DNA of 64,000 nucleotides from Schumannella sp. 10F1B-5-1 (GTDB taxonomy: Bacteria; Actinomycetota; Actinomycetes; Actinomycetales; Microbacteriaceae). Position 1 is the stretch's first letter, and each line of letters begins with the position of its first letter. Of the stretch, positions 44,043 to 52,281 are shown one piece after another. Where the stretch lies: NCBI RefSeq assembly GCF_006517535.1, contig NZ_VHQH01000001.1:62001-126000 (forward strand), given 5' to 3'. The position numbers were made by a program, and so were the translations under genes. The notes under the pieces were generated by a model. It saw nothing but the letters and a program-made list of their open reading frames with translations, did not search any database and was not told where the DNA came from.

Positions 44043-45490
44043 GAGCGAGCCTCCGCGTCGGTGTCGGCCGCCGGTCCCGCCCCGGCACCCGACTCGGGGC
44101 GCGCGGCCGTGCTCGGCGTCAGCGGCTCCCAGCTCTCGAGGCGGCCGGCCCGCAGCTCGACGAATCCCTGCTGCCGCTCGCCGTCGCCGCCGTTGGCGAT
44201 GCCGTCGAAGCCGACCTCGGCCATGGTCGCCGGATGCGCGAGCCACTGCCGCGCCAGGTCGACGGCGACGTCCTCGAGCCAGGAGGCGAGCTCGCCCGAG
44301 CCGAGCCGGTCGAGCGCCTCGCCGCGCGCATCGGCGTCGGGGATGCGCGCCCACTCGGCGAGCGCGTCGAGCGCGCGCCGGTACGCCTCGGCGTCGGGCG
44401 GCGCGTCGGCCGGACGCCAGCCGTCGCCGACGCCGGTCGCGAGCTGCGCATCCACCCGGGCGGCCAGGTCGATCGCCGGACCGGTCTGCGGCACGAGGTG
44501 GTCGGCGAGCAGCCGCAGTCGATCGAGCTGGTCCCGGTCGAGCACGACCGGAGCGTAGTCGGGGTCGTCGGCGAGCGCGCGCTCGGCGAGCACCGCGCGC
44601 GTGCGGGCGCTCGTGCGGTCGGAGGCGAGTACGCGCGCGAAGTCGCGCGGCACCGCACGCCCGAGACCGGCGCGCTCGCGCCAGAAGCGCCGCACCGCGC
44701 CGGCGAGGGCCTCGGGACGCTCGGCGGGGATGAGGTGCGCGACGCGGTCGATCTCGGCCAGCTCCGGGTTCGCGAACGCGGGCGCGGTGAGGCGGCGCTG
44801 TGCATCGAGGTCGAGGTCGCCGTCCTCGGCTCCGGCGAGGATCAGCGCCGGAACCGGGAGCCCGGAGATCCGCTCCGACCAGTCCTCCTGACTGCCGCGC
44901 TCGAGCCACGCCCGCCATGCCTCGGGGTTCGTGCGGCGCACGTCGGCGACGGTCGCCTCGAGACGGCCGGGGTCGAGCGAGTCGGTGTCGGCGAGATCGC
45001 CGAGGATGAAGGTGCGCGCGTGCAGATCGCCGATGCCGCCCTGCTCGGCCCAGCCGATCATCGTCGTGCGGCGCGCCTCATCCATCGGCTCGGGGCTCAG
45101 CGGCGACGCGGCGACGAGCACGACGCCGGCGAGCCCGAACAGCGGCGCCGAGCCGTCGAGCACGCGAGAGGCGACCACGGTCGCGACCTTGCCGCCCATG
45201 CTGTGCCCGAGCAGCATCCATCGCGCCGGGGCGATCTCGGCGATGCGCGCGACGACCGACCGGGCCATCGCGTCGACGTCGGTTCCGGATGCGGTGCCGG
45301 TGCGGTCGGCGAGGTCGCCAAACCCGGGCAGGTCGAGAGCGACGACATCGACCTCGTCGGCGAGCAGCTCGCGCACGCGGTCGAACTCCCGCGCGCTCGA
45401 GCCGAGCGAGTGGAGGGCGAAGAGCACGGGGCGCCCGTCGCCGCCGTCCGTGTCCTGCACGGCGGCGTCGGCGGGCGCGGTGGCGCTCAG
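44039..45490 (-). CDS. alpha/beta hydrolase fused to a gluconate 2-dehydrogenase subunit 3-like domain
   Basis: A 483-residue two-domain protein. The first domain is an alpha/beta hydrolase with nucleophile elbow LLGHSMGGKVA (Ser about 97), acid in AGAEDGDLD and His about 252 in RVAHLIPAERPEAL. From about residue 300 a helical domain (YAPVVLDRDQLDRLRLLADHLVP, WLEDVAVDLARQWLAHPATMAEVGFDG) matches subunit 3 of GMC-type gluconate dehydrogenases. No ATG or GTG fits the operon; a CTG at 45490 has GAGGAG five bases upstream and overlaps the previous stop as CTGA. The fallback GTG at 45460 has no ribosome site. It is coupled by GTGA to its GMC partner. Confidence 0.75.
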   Translation of the reverse strand: MSATAPADAAVQDTDGGDGRPVLFALHSLGSSAREFDRVRELLADEVDVVALDLPGFGDLADRTGTASGTDVDAMARSVVARIAEIAPARWMLLGHSMGGKVATVVASRVLDGSAPLFGLAGVVLVAASPLSPEPMDEARRTTMIGWAEQGGIGDLHARTFILGDLADTDSLDPGRLEATVADVRRTNPEAWRAWLERGSQEDWSERISGLPVPALILAGAEDGDLDLDAQRRLTAPAFANPELAEIDRVAHLIPAERPEALAGAVRRFWRERAGLGRAVPRDFARVLASDRTSARTRAVLAERALADDPDYAPVVLDRDQLDRLRLLADHLVPQTGPAIDLAARVDAQLATGVGDGWRPADAPPDAEAYRRALDALAEWARIPDADARGEALDRLGSGELASWLEDVAVDLARQWLAHPATMAEVGFDGIANGGDGERQQGFVELRAGRLESWEPLTPSTAARPESGAGAGPAADTDAEARS

Positions 45491-45768
45491 CGACGCTCCT
45501 CGCTGCGCAGGGCCAGGCCGAGGGCGAAGAACGTCGGCGCCCAGTGGCCGACGAACAGGCCCCAGCGGTCGGACTGCGCCCGGTCGTCGCCCGGCTTCGC
45601 CCGGGAGCCGAGCCAGGCCAGGAAGGTCAGGGCGATCGAGCCGAAGCCGGCGACGAACGCCCACTCGCTGCGGAAGCCGCCGCGGTGCAGGGCGCCGATC
45701 GGGTCGAGCGGCCCGGCCTCGGCGGCCTTCTTGAGACGCTTCTTCGCTTCGCGCTGTACAGAGCTCAT
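45487..45768 (-). CDS. small membrane protein of the GMC operon
   Basis: Ninety-three residues: a basic N-terminus (REAKKRLKKAAEAG), one clear hydrophobic helix (EWAFVAGFGSIALTFLAWLG) and a weaker second one near the end (LFVGHWAPTFFALGLAL). AAAGGA precedes the ATG. It could anchor the GMC/subunit-3 complex to the membrane, which is an inference from position only. Confidence 0.65.
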   Translation of the reverse strand: MSSVQREAKKRLKKAAEAGPLDPIGALHRGGFRSEWAFVAGFGSIALTFLAWLGSRAKPGDDRAQSDRWGLFVGHWAPTFFALGLALRSEERR

Positions 45769-45829
45769 GGGGTGTCCTTTCGAGGATGTCGGATCGGGGG
45801 AGGGAAGGGCAGGGGTCGGGATGCGCGCC

Positions 45830-46387
45830 TCAGGCCGCCGAGAAGGCGCCCACGAGCTCGCGGGTGAAGTCGTCGAGGTCGTCGGGGTCGCGCGAGGTCA
45901 CGAGCGTCCAGCCGCCCTCGTCGTCGACGCGCACCGACTCGTCGACCCAGCTCGCTCCGGCGTTGAGCAGGTCGGTGCGCAACGAGGGGTAGCTCGTGAG
46001 CGTCTTGCCGCCGACCTTGCCGGCCTCCACGAGAGCCCACGGGCCGTGGCAGATCGCCGCGACCGGCTTCTTCGCCTCGACGATGCGGGCGACGAACTCG
46101 ATCGCGGCGGTCTCGAGCCGCAGCGAGTCGGCATTGATGGTGCCGCCGGGCAGGATGAGCGCGTCGAACGAGTCGGGGTCGGCGTCGCCGATGACCTGGT
46201 CGACCGCGAACGTCTGCCCGGGATTCTTGTCGCCGACCAGGGTAGTCACCTCGCCGTCCTCGATCGCGACGATCACGGCGGTGCCGCCGGCCTCGATCAC
46301 CGCATCGCGGGGTCGCGCCAGCTCGTCCTGCTCGATGCCGTAGTTCGTGACGACGATCGCGACCGTCGTGCCGTCGAGTTCTGCCAT
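45830..46387 (-). CDS. DJ-1/PfpI family protein (YhbO/YraA-like)
   Basis: A 185-residue class I glutamine-amidotransferase-like fold: DSFDALILPGGTINADSLR and the nucleophile elbow KPVAAICHGPWALVEAG with the reactive Cys, followed by SYPSLRTDLLNAGASWVDE. Family members are associated with glyoxal detoxification or stress protection. GGAAGGAA precedes the ATG at 46387. Confidence 0.9.
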   Translation of the reverse strand: MAELDGTTVAIVVTNYGIEQDELARPRDAVIEAGGTAVIVAIEDGEVTTLVGDKNPGQTFAVDQVIGDADPDSFDALILPGGTINADSLRLETAAIEFVARIVEAKKPVAAICHGPWALVEAGKVGGKTLTSYPSLRTDLLNAGASWVDESVRVDDEGGWTLVTSRDPDDLDDFTRELVGAFSAA

Positions 46388-46716
46388 GGCGTTCCTTCCG
46401 GTGAGGTCGTGGATGCGCATCCCGCGATGTGTCGGACCGACGGAGCGAGGGGATCGTCGCGCCGCGAACCGTTGAAGGGTGCGGGGTCGGATGCGACGCT
46501 ACGAGCGCCGCGCGCGCGCGGCGGCGGTTCCCAGCGTGCGCGGATCGAGCGATCACCTCACGTCCGGGCGCGGGACATGGATGACGGGGTGACGCAGCTC
46601 CCGCCGCAGCTCACCCGACTGCGCGCCGACCGACGGCTGAGCGCCACCCGTGACGATCGGTCGCGGCCGGCATGACGGGCGTCTCATGGAGGAGACCACG
46701 AGCGGAAGGAGTGGAC
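46388..46716. other. gene-free divergent region
   Basis: I see no gene or RNA. It holds the 5' leaders of the DJ-1-like gene and of the small acidic gene at 46717, and a short GC-rich run (CGCGCGCGCGGCGGCGG) at about 46510-46527. Confidence 0.5.
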
Positions 46717-46941
46717 ATGACCGACCCGCAGAGCACCGACCCGGGCATCGATCCCGAGAGCGAGGGTCCCGCCGAGGAGCTGGAGGACAGCGAGGTGGTG
46801 CCGCACGGCACGCCGAGCTCGGTTCCGAATGACGACGGCGACCACACGAGCGGCACCGACCCGGACATCCTGCCCGACGGCTCCGCTCCCGACACCGAGG
46901 GCGACGACGACCCGACCTCGGGCGGCGCGCCGCAGCCCTGA
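46717..46941 (+). CDS. small acidic disordered protein
   Basis: Seventy-four residues, MTDPQSTDPGIDPESEGP onward, almost wholly Asp, Glu, Pro, Ser, Gly and Thr, with no aromatic residue. GGAAGGAG precedes the ATG. A strong terminator follows 28 bases after the stop, so it is an independent single-gene transcript. Of the same kind as the genes at 18201, 57127, 58239 and 58671. Confidence 0.7.
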   Translation: MTDPQSTDPGIDPESEGPAEELEDSEVVPHGTPSSVPNDDGDHTSGTDPDILPDGSAPDTEGDDDPTSGGAPQP

Positions 46942-46969
46942 GCCCCGGTCGCGTGCGATCCGCACGACC

Positions 46970-47011
46970 CGAGAGCCCGCCCGATCACGTCCCCGATCGG
47001 GCGGGCTCTCG
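46970..47011 (+). terminator. strong terminator of the small acidic gene
   Basis: CGAGAGCCCGCCCGATC (46970-46986), eight bases, GATCGGGCGGGCTCTCG (46995-47011): a perfect 17-base stem. Followed by TCTGCC. Confidence 0.85.
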
Positions 47012-47166
47012 TCTGCCGTCGGCGCGGGGAGCTGGGGACTCGCGGCACGAGGCCCACGATCGAGGGCGCATGTGGGTGATTGCTCCGCGGGCGATAACGA
47101 GACGCTTCGGATGCAGCCGAGCGCGAACAGCAGTAGCGCCGTCTCAGGCTCCGCCGATGTCAGTCA

Positions 47167-47397
47167 TTACAACGCCGTCACTATGGCAATGACCACTGCG
47201 CCCGTCCCCATCGCGAGGAACATGGCTCCGACGAACGCCATCGTGGCTGACGAATTGCGCAGTTTCAGCCCGAAGGCTCTCCGGTTTGCTTCCGCGATGA
47301 ACCGGGCTGCCCATGCCCGGCCGATGATGATGGCGAGTCCGATGGCGACCATCACGAGGCCGCCGATCAGGAACGGCAGCCAGCGCGCGGCGTTCAT
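47167..47397 (-). CDS. small two-helix membrane protein
   Basis: Seventy-six residues from MNAARWLPF: helix 1 WLPFLIGGLVMVAIGLAIII, a basic loop (EANRRAFGLKLRN), helix 2 MAFVGAMFLAMGTGAVVIAI. Both ends probably face the same side. The sequence around it (47085-47440) is visibly less GC-rich than its neighbours. No family recognised. Confidence 0.6.
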   Translation of the reverse strand: MNAARWLPFLIGGLVMVAIGLAIIIGRAWAARFIAEANRRAFGLKLRNSSATMAFVGAMFLAMGTGAVVIAIVTAL

Positions 47398-47476
47398 GTC
47401 AGGTGCTCCATGCGTAAGAGGTTCCCACTCCGTGAATCCATCCACCTCAGCGGGGAGCGGGATGGTCTGCGCTGAA

Positions 47477-48373
47477 TCAGGGCGTGATCATCCCGCCGTT
47501 CACGTTGAGGGTCGCGCCGACCGTGAAGCTCGACTCGCCCGAGGCGAGGTAGACGTAGGCGGGCGCGAGCTCGGCAGGCTGGCCCGCACGCCCGATCGGG
47601 GCCTCGCTCGCGCCGAAGTCGGGCAGCGTCTCGGGGTCCACGCCCTGCGTGACCTGCAGCACCGTCCAGGTCGGTCCGGGTGCCACGACGTTGACCCGGA
47701 TGCCGCGGCCGATCAGCTGCTGGGCGAGCCCCTTCGACAGGTTGTTGATCGCGCCCTTCGTGGCGGCGTAGTCGAGCCTGTCCGGAGCCGGCGAGTAGGC
47801 CTCGGCCGACGCGGTGTTGATGATCGTCGAGCCGGGAGCGAGATGCGGCACAGCCGCCTTGACGATCGCGAAAGCCGCGAACACGTTCGTGCGGAACGTC
47901 GCCTCGAACTGCTCTTCGCTGAGGTCGTCGATGTCGGGAACCCAGAGCTGGCGTCCGGCGACGTTGACCACCGCATCCAGGCCGCCGAGCTCGGCGACCG
48001 CCCGCTCGACCAGCTCGGCCGGGAAGCCGGGGCGACTCAGATCCCCCGGGATGCCCACGCCGACGCGTCCGGCCGCCCGCACCTGCTCGAGCACGTGGTC
48101 GGCGTCGCTCTGCTCCTCGGGCAGGTAGCTGATCGCGACATCGGCGCCCTCGCGGGCGTAGGCGATCGCGACCGCGCCGCCGATGCCGGAGTCGCCGCCC
48201 GTGATGAGCGCGCGGCGCCCCGCGAGGCGACCCGTGCCGCGATACGTGCTCTCGCCGAGATCGGGCACGGGGTCGGCCTGCGACTGCAGGCCCGGCTCGG
48301 GCTGCTGCTGCACCGGCGGCCGGATGCGCGGGTACGCGCTGCGCGGGTCGGTGAAGCGGTACTGGTCCGTCAT
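47477..48373 (-). CDS. short-chain dehydrogenase, GSP39/YhdF-like
   Basis: A 298-residue SDR with the long N-terminal lead typical of general stress dehydrogenases (STYRGTGRLAGRRALITGGDSGIGGAVAIA). NAD site TGGDSGIGGA, SYLPEEQ, catalytic Tyr-Lys in RLDYAATKGAINNL. About half of its residues are the same as the SDR at 52282, so they are paralogues. Likely follows GH15, the FAD reductase and dps in one long stress transcript. Confidence 0.9.
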   Translation of the reverse strand: MTDQYRFTDPRSAYPRIRPPVQQQPEPGLQSQADPVPDLGESTYRGTGRLAGRRALITGGDSGIGGAVAIAYAREGADVAISYLPEEQSDADHVLEQVRAAGRVGVGIPGDLSRPGFPAELVERAVAELGGLDAVVNVAGRQLWVPDIDDLSEEQFEATFRTNVFAAFAIVKAAVPHLAPGSTIINTASAEAYSPAPDRLDYAATKGAINNLSKGLAQQLIGRGIRVNVVAPGPTWTVLQVTQGVDPETLPDFGASEAPIGRAGQPAELAPAYVYLASGESSFTVGATLNVNGGMITP

Positions 48374-48437
48374 AGCTCCTCCTCGGAGTTCGTGGTGCGA
48401 GTGGGCGGTCGCGGTCGCGCCGCCGACATGATGTGAC

Positions 48438-50267
48438 TCAGCCCAGGTCGCGGATCTTGATGGCGGCGTCGATGAGCGCCAGATGGCTCAGCGCCTGCGG
48501 GAAGTTGCCGCGGAATGCTCCGTCGACCGTCACCATCTCGGCGAGCAGCCCGACGTCGTTCACGTCCGATACGAGCGAGTCCATGCGCTCCCGCGCCTCG
48601 GGCACGCGCCCGACGCAGGCGAGCGCCGCCGTCGCCCAGAACCCGCAGGCGACGAAGGGATGCTCCTCCTCGCGCATGCCGGAGTAGCGCCAGAGCCGAC
48701 CGCGACCGGCGCCGAGCTCGGCATCCAGCGCGTCGATCGTGCGCGACATGCGCTCCCCGCGGTCGAAGCCGCTCGGCGCATGCAGCAGCACCGACACGTC
48801 GAGCTCGGTCGACCCCGGCCACATCGTGTAGGCGCCGCGCCGCTCATCCCAGCAGTTCTCGCCGATCCAGTCGCGGATGCGCTCGCGCTCGGGCACCCAG
48901 CGGGCACGACGGTCGACGATCTGCCCGCGCTCGGCGAGATCGATCGCGGCGTCGAGGGCCTGCCAGCAGCCCATCTTCGATGAGGTGTGGTGCTGCGTCT
49001 CCGGCAGCTCCCACATGCCGCTGTCGCGACTGCGCCAGCTGTCGCAGACGCGATCGGCGAGGTCGGCGAGCAGCTCGCCGGTGCCGACGTCGAGCACGTT
49101 GCCGTCGGCTTCGGCCACGTAGGCGCGCACGATGCCGAACAGGTCGCCGTAGACGCCGAGCTGCAGCTGGTCCTTCGCCGGGTTGCCGGTCACGACGGGC
49201 CCGAGGCCGTTCCATCCGGCGGTGTCGGGATGCTCGGTCACCTCGCCGTCGACCGAGCCGTCGAGGCGGTAGAAGATCTGCAGGTCGGGCGCGGAGGCCT
49301 TGATCGCGCGCAGCAGCCAGGAGAGCGCGGCGTGGGTCTCTTCGCGCAGGCCGAACTGCACCAGCGCGCCGACCGTGTAGGCGAGGTCGCGCACCCAGGC
49401 GAAGCGGTAGTCCCAGTTCTTGCCGCCGGAGTCGGTCTCGGGCAGCGAGGTCGTCGCCGCCGCCGCGATCGAGCCGTAGGGGGCGTGGATGAGCAGCTTC
49501 AACGCGAGCGCGCTGCGCTGCACGGTCTCGCGCCACGGGCCGTCGTAGGCGAACTCCTTCGACCACGTGCGCCAGCCGTCGATCGTGCGGTCGATCGCCT
49601 CGCCCGCGCGCAGCGGATCGGGCAGGTGGAGCGGCTCGCGCTCGGTCGCCGAGAGACCCAGCACGTGCACGGATCCGGGCGAAGTGCGGAATCGCGCGCC
49701 CAGCGCATCCGACGACGAGTGGTCGACCGGGTCGGGCGTGCCGACGTTGCCGGTGACCACGCCCAGCGTGAGATCGCCGGCCCGGATGACGCCCTGCTCG
49801 GCATCGGCGATCCACGGCGAGCGGGTGCCGAACGCTGTGCCCGGGGCCACGCGCCACGCCATCACGACGCGCCCGTCGACGCCCTCGACGCGGCGCACCA
49901 GCTCGGCCCACGGCAGACGACCGGCGACCCCGGTCACGAGCGCGTCGCGCACGACGGCGACACCGTGCTCGGTCTCGTACCGGGTCTCGAGCACGTTCGT
50001 TCCCGCGACATAGCAACGCGTCATGCGGTGGGCTGCGACGGGGGCGAGCTCGATGCAGCCGCCGTCGGTCTCGTCGAGCAGGCGCGCGAACATCGGCGAG
50101 GCGTCGAGACCGGGCAGCGGGAGCCAGTCGATCGTGCCGCTCCGATCGACGAGCGCGACCGTACGTCCGTCGCCGAGCGCCGCGTGATCCTCGATCGGAG
50201 TGGAGCGCCCGTCGCCGGGTCTCGCGGGGGCGGACCCGGGATGCGCGGGGTCCCGGCTCGCGCTCAC
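48438..50267 (-). CDS. GH15 family glucosidase (glucoamylase or trehalase type)
   Basis: A 609-residue protein: an N-terminal beta domain (IEDHAALGDGRTVALVDRSGTIDWL) and an (alpha/alpha)6 barrel with TDSGGKNWDYRFAWVRDLAYTV and the acid region DSGMWELPETQHHTSSKMGCWQALD. No signal peptide, so it acts inside the cell. Actinobacterial members include trehalases and isomaltose glucosidases, which motifs alone do not separate. Its ATG overlaps the FAD reductase stop (ATGA). With Dps upstream, a role in trehalose turnover under stress is plausible. Confidence 0.88.
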   Translation of the reverse strand: MSASRDPAHPGSAPARPGDGRSTPIEDHAALGDGRTVALVDRSGTIDWLPLPGLDASPMFARLLDETDGGCIELAPVAAHRMTRCYVAGTNVLETRYETEHGVAVVRDALVTGVAGRLPWAELVRRVEGVDGRVVMAWRVAPGTAFGTRSPWIADAEQGVIRAGDLTLGVVTGNVGTPDPVDHSSSDALGARFRTSPGSVHVLGLSATEREPLHLPDPLRAGEAIDRTIDGWRTWSKEFAYDGPWRETVQRSALALKLLIHAPYGSIAAAATTSLPETDSGGKNWDYRFAWVRDLAYTVGALVQFGLREETHAALSWLLRAIKASAPDLQIFYRLDGSVDGEVTEHPDTAGWNGLGPVVTGNPAKDQLQLGVYGDLFGIVRAYVAEADGNVLDVGTGELLADLADRVCDSWRSRDSGMWELPETQHHTSSKMGCWQALDAAIDLAERGQIVDRRARWVPERERIRDWIGENCWDERRGAYTMWPGSTELDVSVLLHAPSGFDRGERMSRTIDALDAELGAGRGRLWRYSGMREEEHPFVACGFWATAALACVGRVPEARERMDSLVSDVNDVGLLAEMVTVDGAFRGNFPQALSHLALIDAAIKIRDLG

Positions 50268-51454
50268 GGGCGGATCGCGCCGATCAGCTCATCGCGCGTC
50301 GCCGGCGGATCGGCCAGCACCGCCCGCGCCGCATCCGTGCGGTCGGCGACCGCCCACAGCAGCACCCCGACGGGCGTCGCGCCGTCGAGGTAGTAGACGA
50401 CGGCGCTCGCGCCGGGCTCGATCCAGTCCTCGAGGGTCTCGAGGCCCGCATCCAGCTCGCCGACCGCCTCCCACCGCACGCCGAAGACCTGCGAGTAGAG
50501 GAACGGCGTGTGCTGGTAGGCCTCCTGCGCGCCCGCCATGGCGCGACCGGCCGTGCGTCCCGAGGCCGTCGCGTGATCGACGTGCTCGACGCGCGTCGGC
50601 CCGAGGATCGCGTCGGGGTAGAGCGCGATGTCGCCCGCGGCCCAGACGCGCTCATCGGCCGTGCGCAGGTGCGCATCGACGACGACGCCGTCCTCGACGT
50701 CGAGCCCGGCCTCCTCGGCCAGATCGGTCGCGGGCGAGACGCCGAGTCCGGCGACCACGAGGTCGGCGCCGACCGCCGTGCCGTCATCGAGCTGCAGCAC
50801 GATCCCGTCGCCCTCGACCATGGCACGTTCGGCTCGTCGCCCGGCGATCAGGTTCACGCCCGCATCGACGAACAGCTTCTCGTAGACCTCGGCGACCGAG
50901 GCCGGGAACGTCGCCCCGCCGAGCACGTCGTCGGGATGCACGAGCGTGACCCGCGCGCCGTTCTGCACGAGCGCCGCGGCGAGCTCGGCCCCGATGTAGC
51001 CGCCGCCCACCACGGCGACGTGCGTGCCCTTGCCCGCCTCGCGGCGCAGCCGCAGGTAGTCGTCCTCCGAGCGGAAGTGGATGATGCGGTCGTCATCCGG
51101 CGCGTCGAGCCGGTGCGGCACGCTGCCGGTCGCGAGCAGGAGCTTGCCGTAGCCGACGACGTCGCCATCACTCGTCGACACCTGCCGCTCGTCGCGGTCG
51201 AGCGCCGACACGAGCGTCTCCAGCGTCAGATCCGCGCCGGTCTCCTCGGCCGTGTTCAACGGCACCTGATCCCACTCGAAGTCGGGATCGGTCCACAGTT
51301 TCTTCGACAGCGCCGGGCGCGTGTACGGCGGGTCGACGTCGGCGCTGAGGATGCCGATCGAGCCCGAGTGGTCGAGCTCGCGGATGCCGCGGGCGGCGGC
51401 ATCCGCCACCATCCCGCCGCCCACGATCAGGTAGTCGTAGTGCTTGTGCGTCAT
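50264..51454 (-). CDS. FAD-dependent NAD(P)H reductase (rubredoxin/ferredoxin reductase-like)
   Basis: A 396-residue two-dinucleotide flavoprotein: FAD site YDYLIVGGGMVADAAARGI, PPYTRPALSKKLW, NADH site VAVVGGGYIGAELAAALVQNGARV, and the second FAD motif RVWAAGDIALYPDA. The C-terminal reductase-type domain follows. It resembles AIF-like and oxygenase ferredoxin reductases, but no ferredoxin gene is near. It lies ten bases after dps and overlaps GH15 by ATGA. Confidence 0.88.
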   Translation of the reverse strand: MTHKHYDYLIVGGGMVADAAARGIRELDHSGSIGILSADVDPPYTRPALSKKLWTDPDFEWDQVPLNTAEETGADLTLETLVSALDRDERQVSTSDGDVVGYGKLLLATGSVPHRLDAPDDDRIIHFRSEDDYLRLRREAGKGTHVAVVGGGYIGAELAAALVQNGARVTLVHPDDVLGGATFPASVAEVYEKLFVDAGVNLIAGRRAERAMVEGDGIVLQLDDGTAVGADLVVAGLGVSPATDLAEEAGLDVEDGVVVDAHLRTADERVWAAGDIALYPDAILGPTRVEHVDHATASGRTAGRAMAGAQEAYQHTPFLYSQVFGVRWEAVGELDAGLETLEDWIEPGASAVVYYLDGATPVGVLLWAVADRTDAARAVLADPPATRDELIGAIRP

Positions 51455-51464
51455 CGCGCCCCGC

Positions 51465-52031
51465 TCAGGCCGAGGGGGTGCGGTTCTCGGCGCTGACCAT
51501 CCAGGCCAGCTGCTCGAGGCGCTCGATGATGCCGTGCAGGATGTCCGCGCTCGTCGGGTCCTCGTCGTCGACCGCGTCGTGCACCTCGCGCATCGTGGCG
51601 ACCGTGGCCTCGAGGCGCTGGGTGATCAGGTCGACGGTCTCGGCGGTGTCGATCTCGCCGTGCGGGTAGTTCGGCAGCGAGGTCGTCGCGGCGATCGTGT
51701 CGCTGCGACCGTCGGGCACCGCGTGCAGGGCGCGCAGGCGCTCGGCGACGGTGTCGCTGAACTCGCGCGCGTCCTCGACGATCTCGTCGAGCTGCAGATG
51801 CAGGTCGCGGAAGTTCTTGCCCACGACATTCCAGTGCGCCTGCTTGCCCTGCAGGTGCAGCTCGATCAGGTCGACGTGCACGCGCTGCAGCGACGCGATC
51901 AGCTGCTCCGAGGCGGTGAAGCCGTGCTCGGCGTTCTCGCGGCGGCTGCTGCGGGCGCCGGCGTCGCCGGGGGCGCTCGCGCTGTGGGCGTTGTCCTGGG
52001 TGGTCTGGGTGCGGTCGAGGGTGTCGGTCAT
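51465..52031 (-). CDS. dps: Dps family DNA-protecting ferritin
   Basis: A 188-residue Dps: QGKQAHWNVVGKNFRDLHLQLDEIVEDAREFSD carries the intersubunit ferroxidase His, Asp and Glu. The first 38 residues are hydrophilic with RSSRRE, a possible DNA-contacting tail. It oxidises iron with peroxide and coats DNA. AAGGAG precedes the ATG. It heads a row of stress genes and is divergent from the stress SDR at 52282. Confidence 0.95.
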   Translation of the reverse strand: MTDTLDRTQTTQDNAHSASAPGDAGARSSRRENAEHGFTASEQLIASLQRVHVDLIELHLQGKQAHWNVVGKNFRDLHLQLDEIVEDAREFSDTVAERLRALHAVPDGRSDTIAATTSLPNYPHGEIDTAETVDLITQRLEATVATMREVHDAVDDEDPTSADILHGIIERLEQLAWMVSAENRTPSA

Positions 52032-52269
52032 GACACGCTCCTTCCGATCTCGGGGTGCCCGCGTCGGATCGTCCGGTCGTGGCGGGACCGGGCCGGTGCG
52101 GGCCGTCGACAGCCACGTTAAGAACGCGACGGGGATGCCCAGCCGAGTGACCAGCCGACACCCAGACGGCGCTCACCCGGTGTTGTGATTCGCGCGACGC
52201 TCCGCACGGCAGGTGGATGCGCGACGTGCATCCCCTGAGAACGCGGGCGTCGCGCATCCCGACGCCGCC

Positions 52270-52275
52270 TAGCGT
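52270..52275 (+). promoter_or_regulatory. leaderless -10 box (TAGCGT) of the stress SDR gene
   Basis: TAGCGT, six bases, then the ATG at 52282. No ribosome binding site is present. Confidence 0.6.
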
Positions 52276-52281
52276 CGCCGC

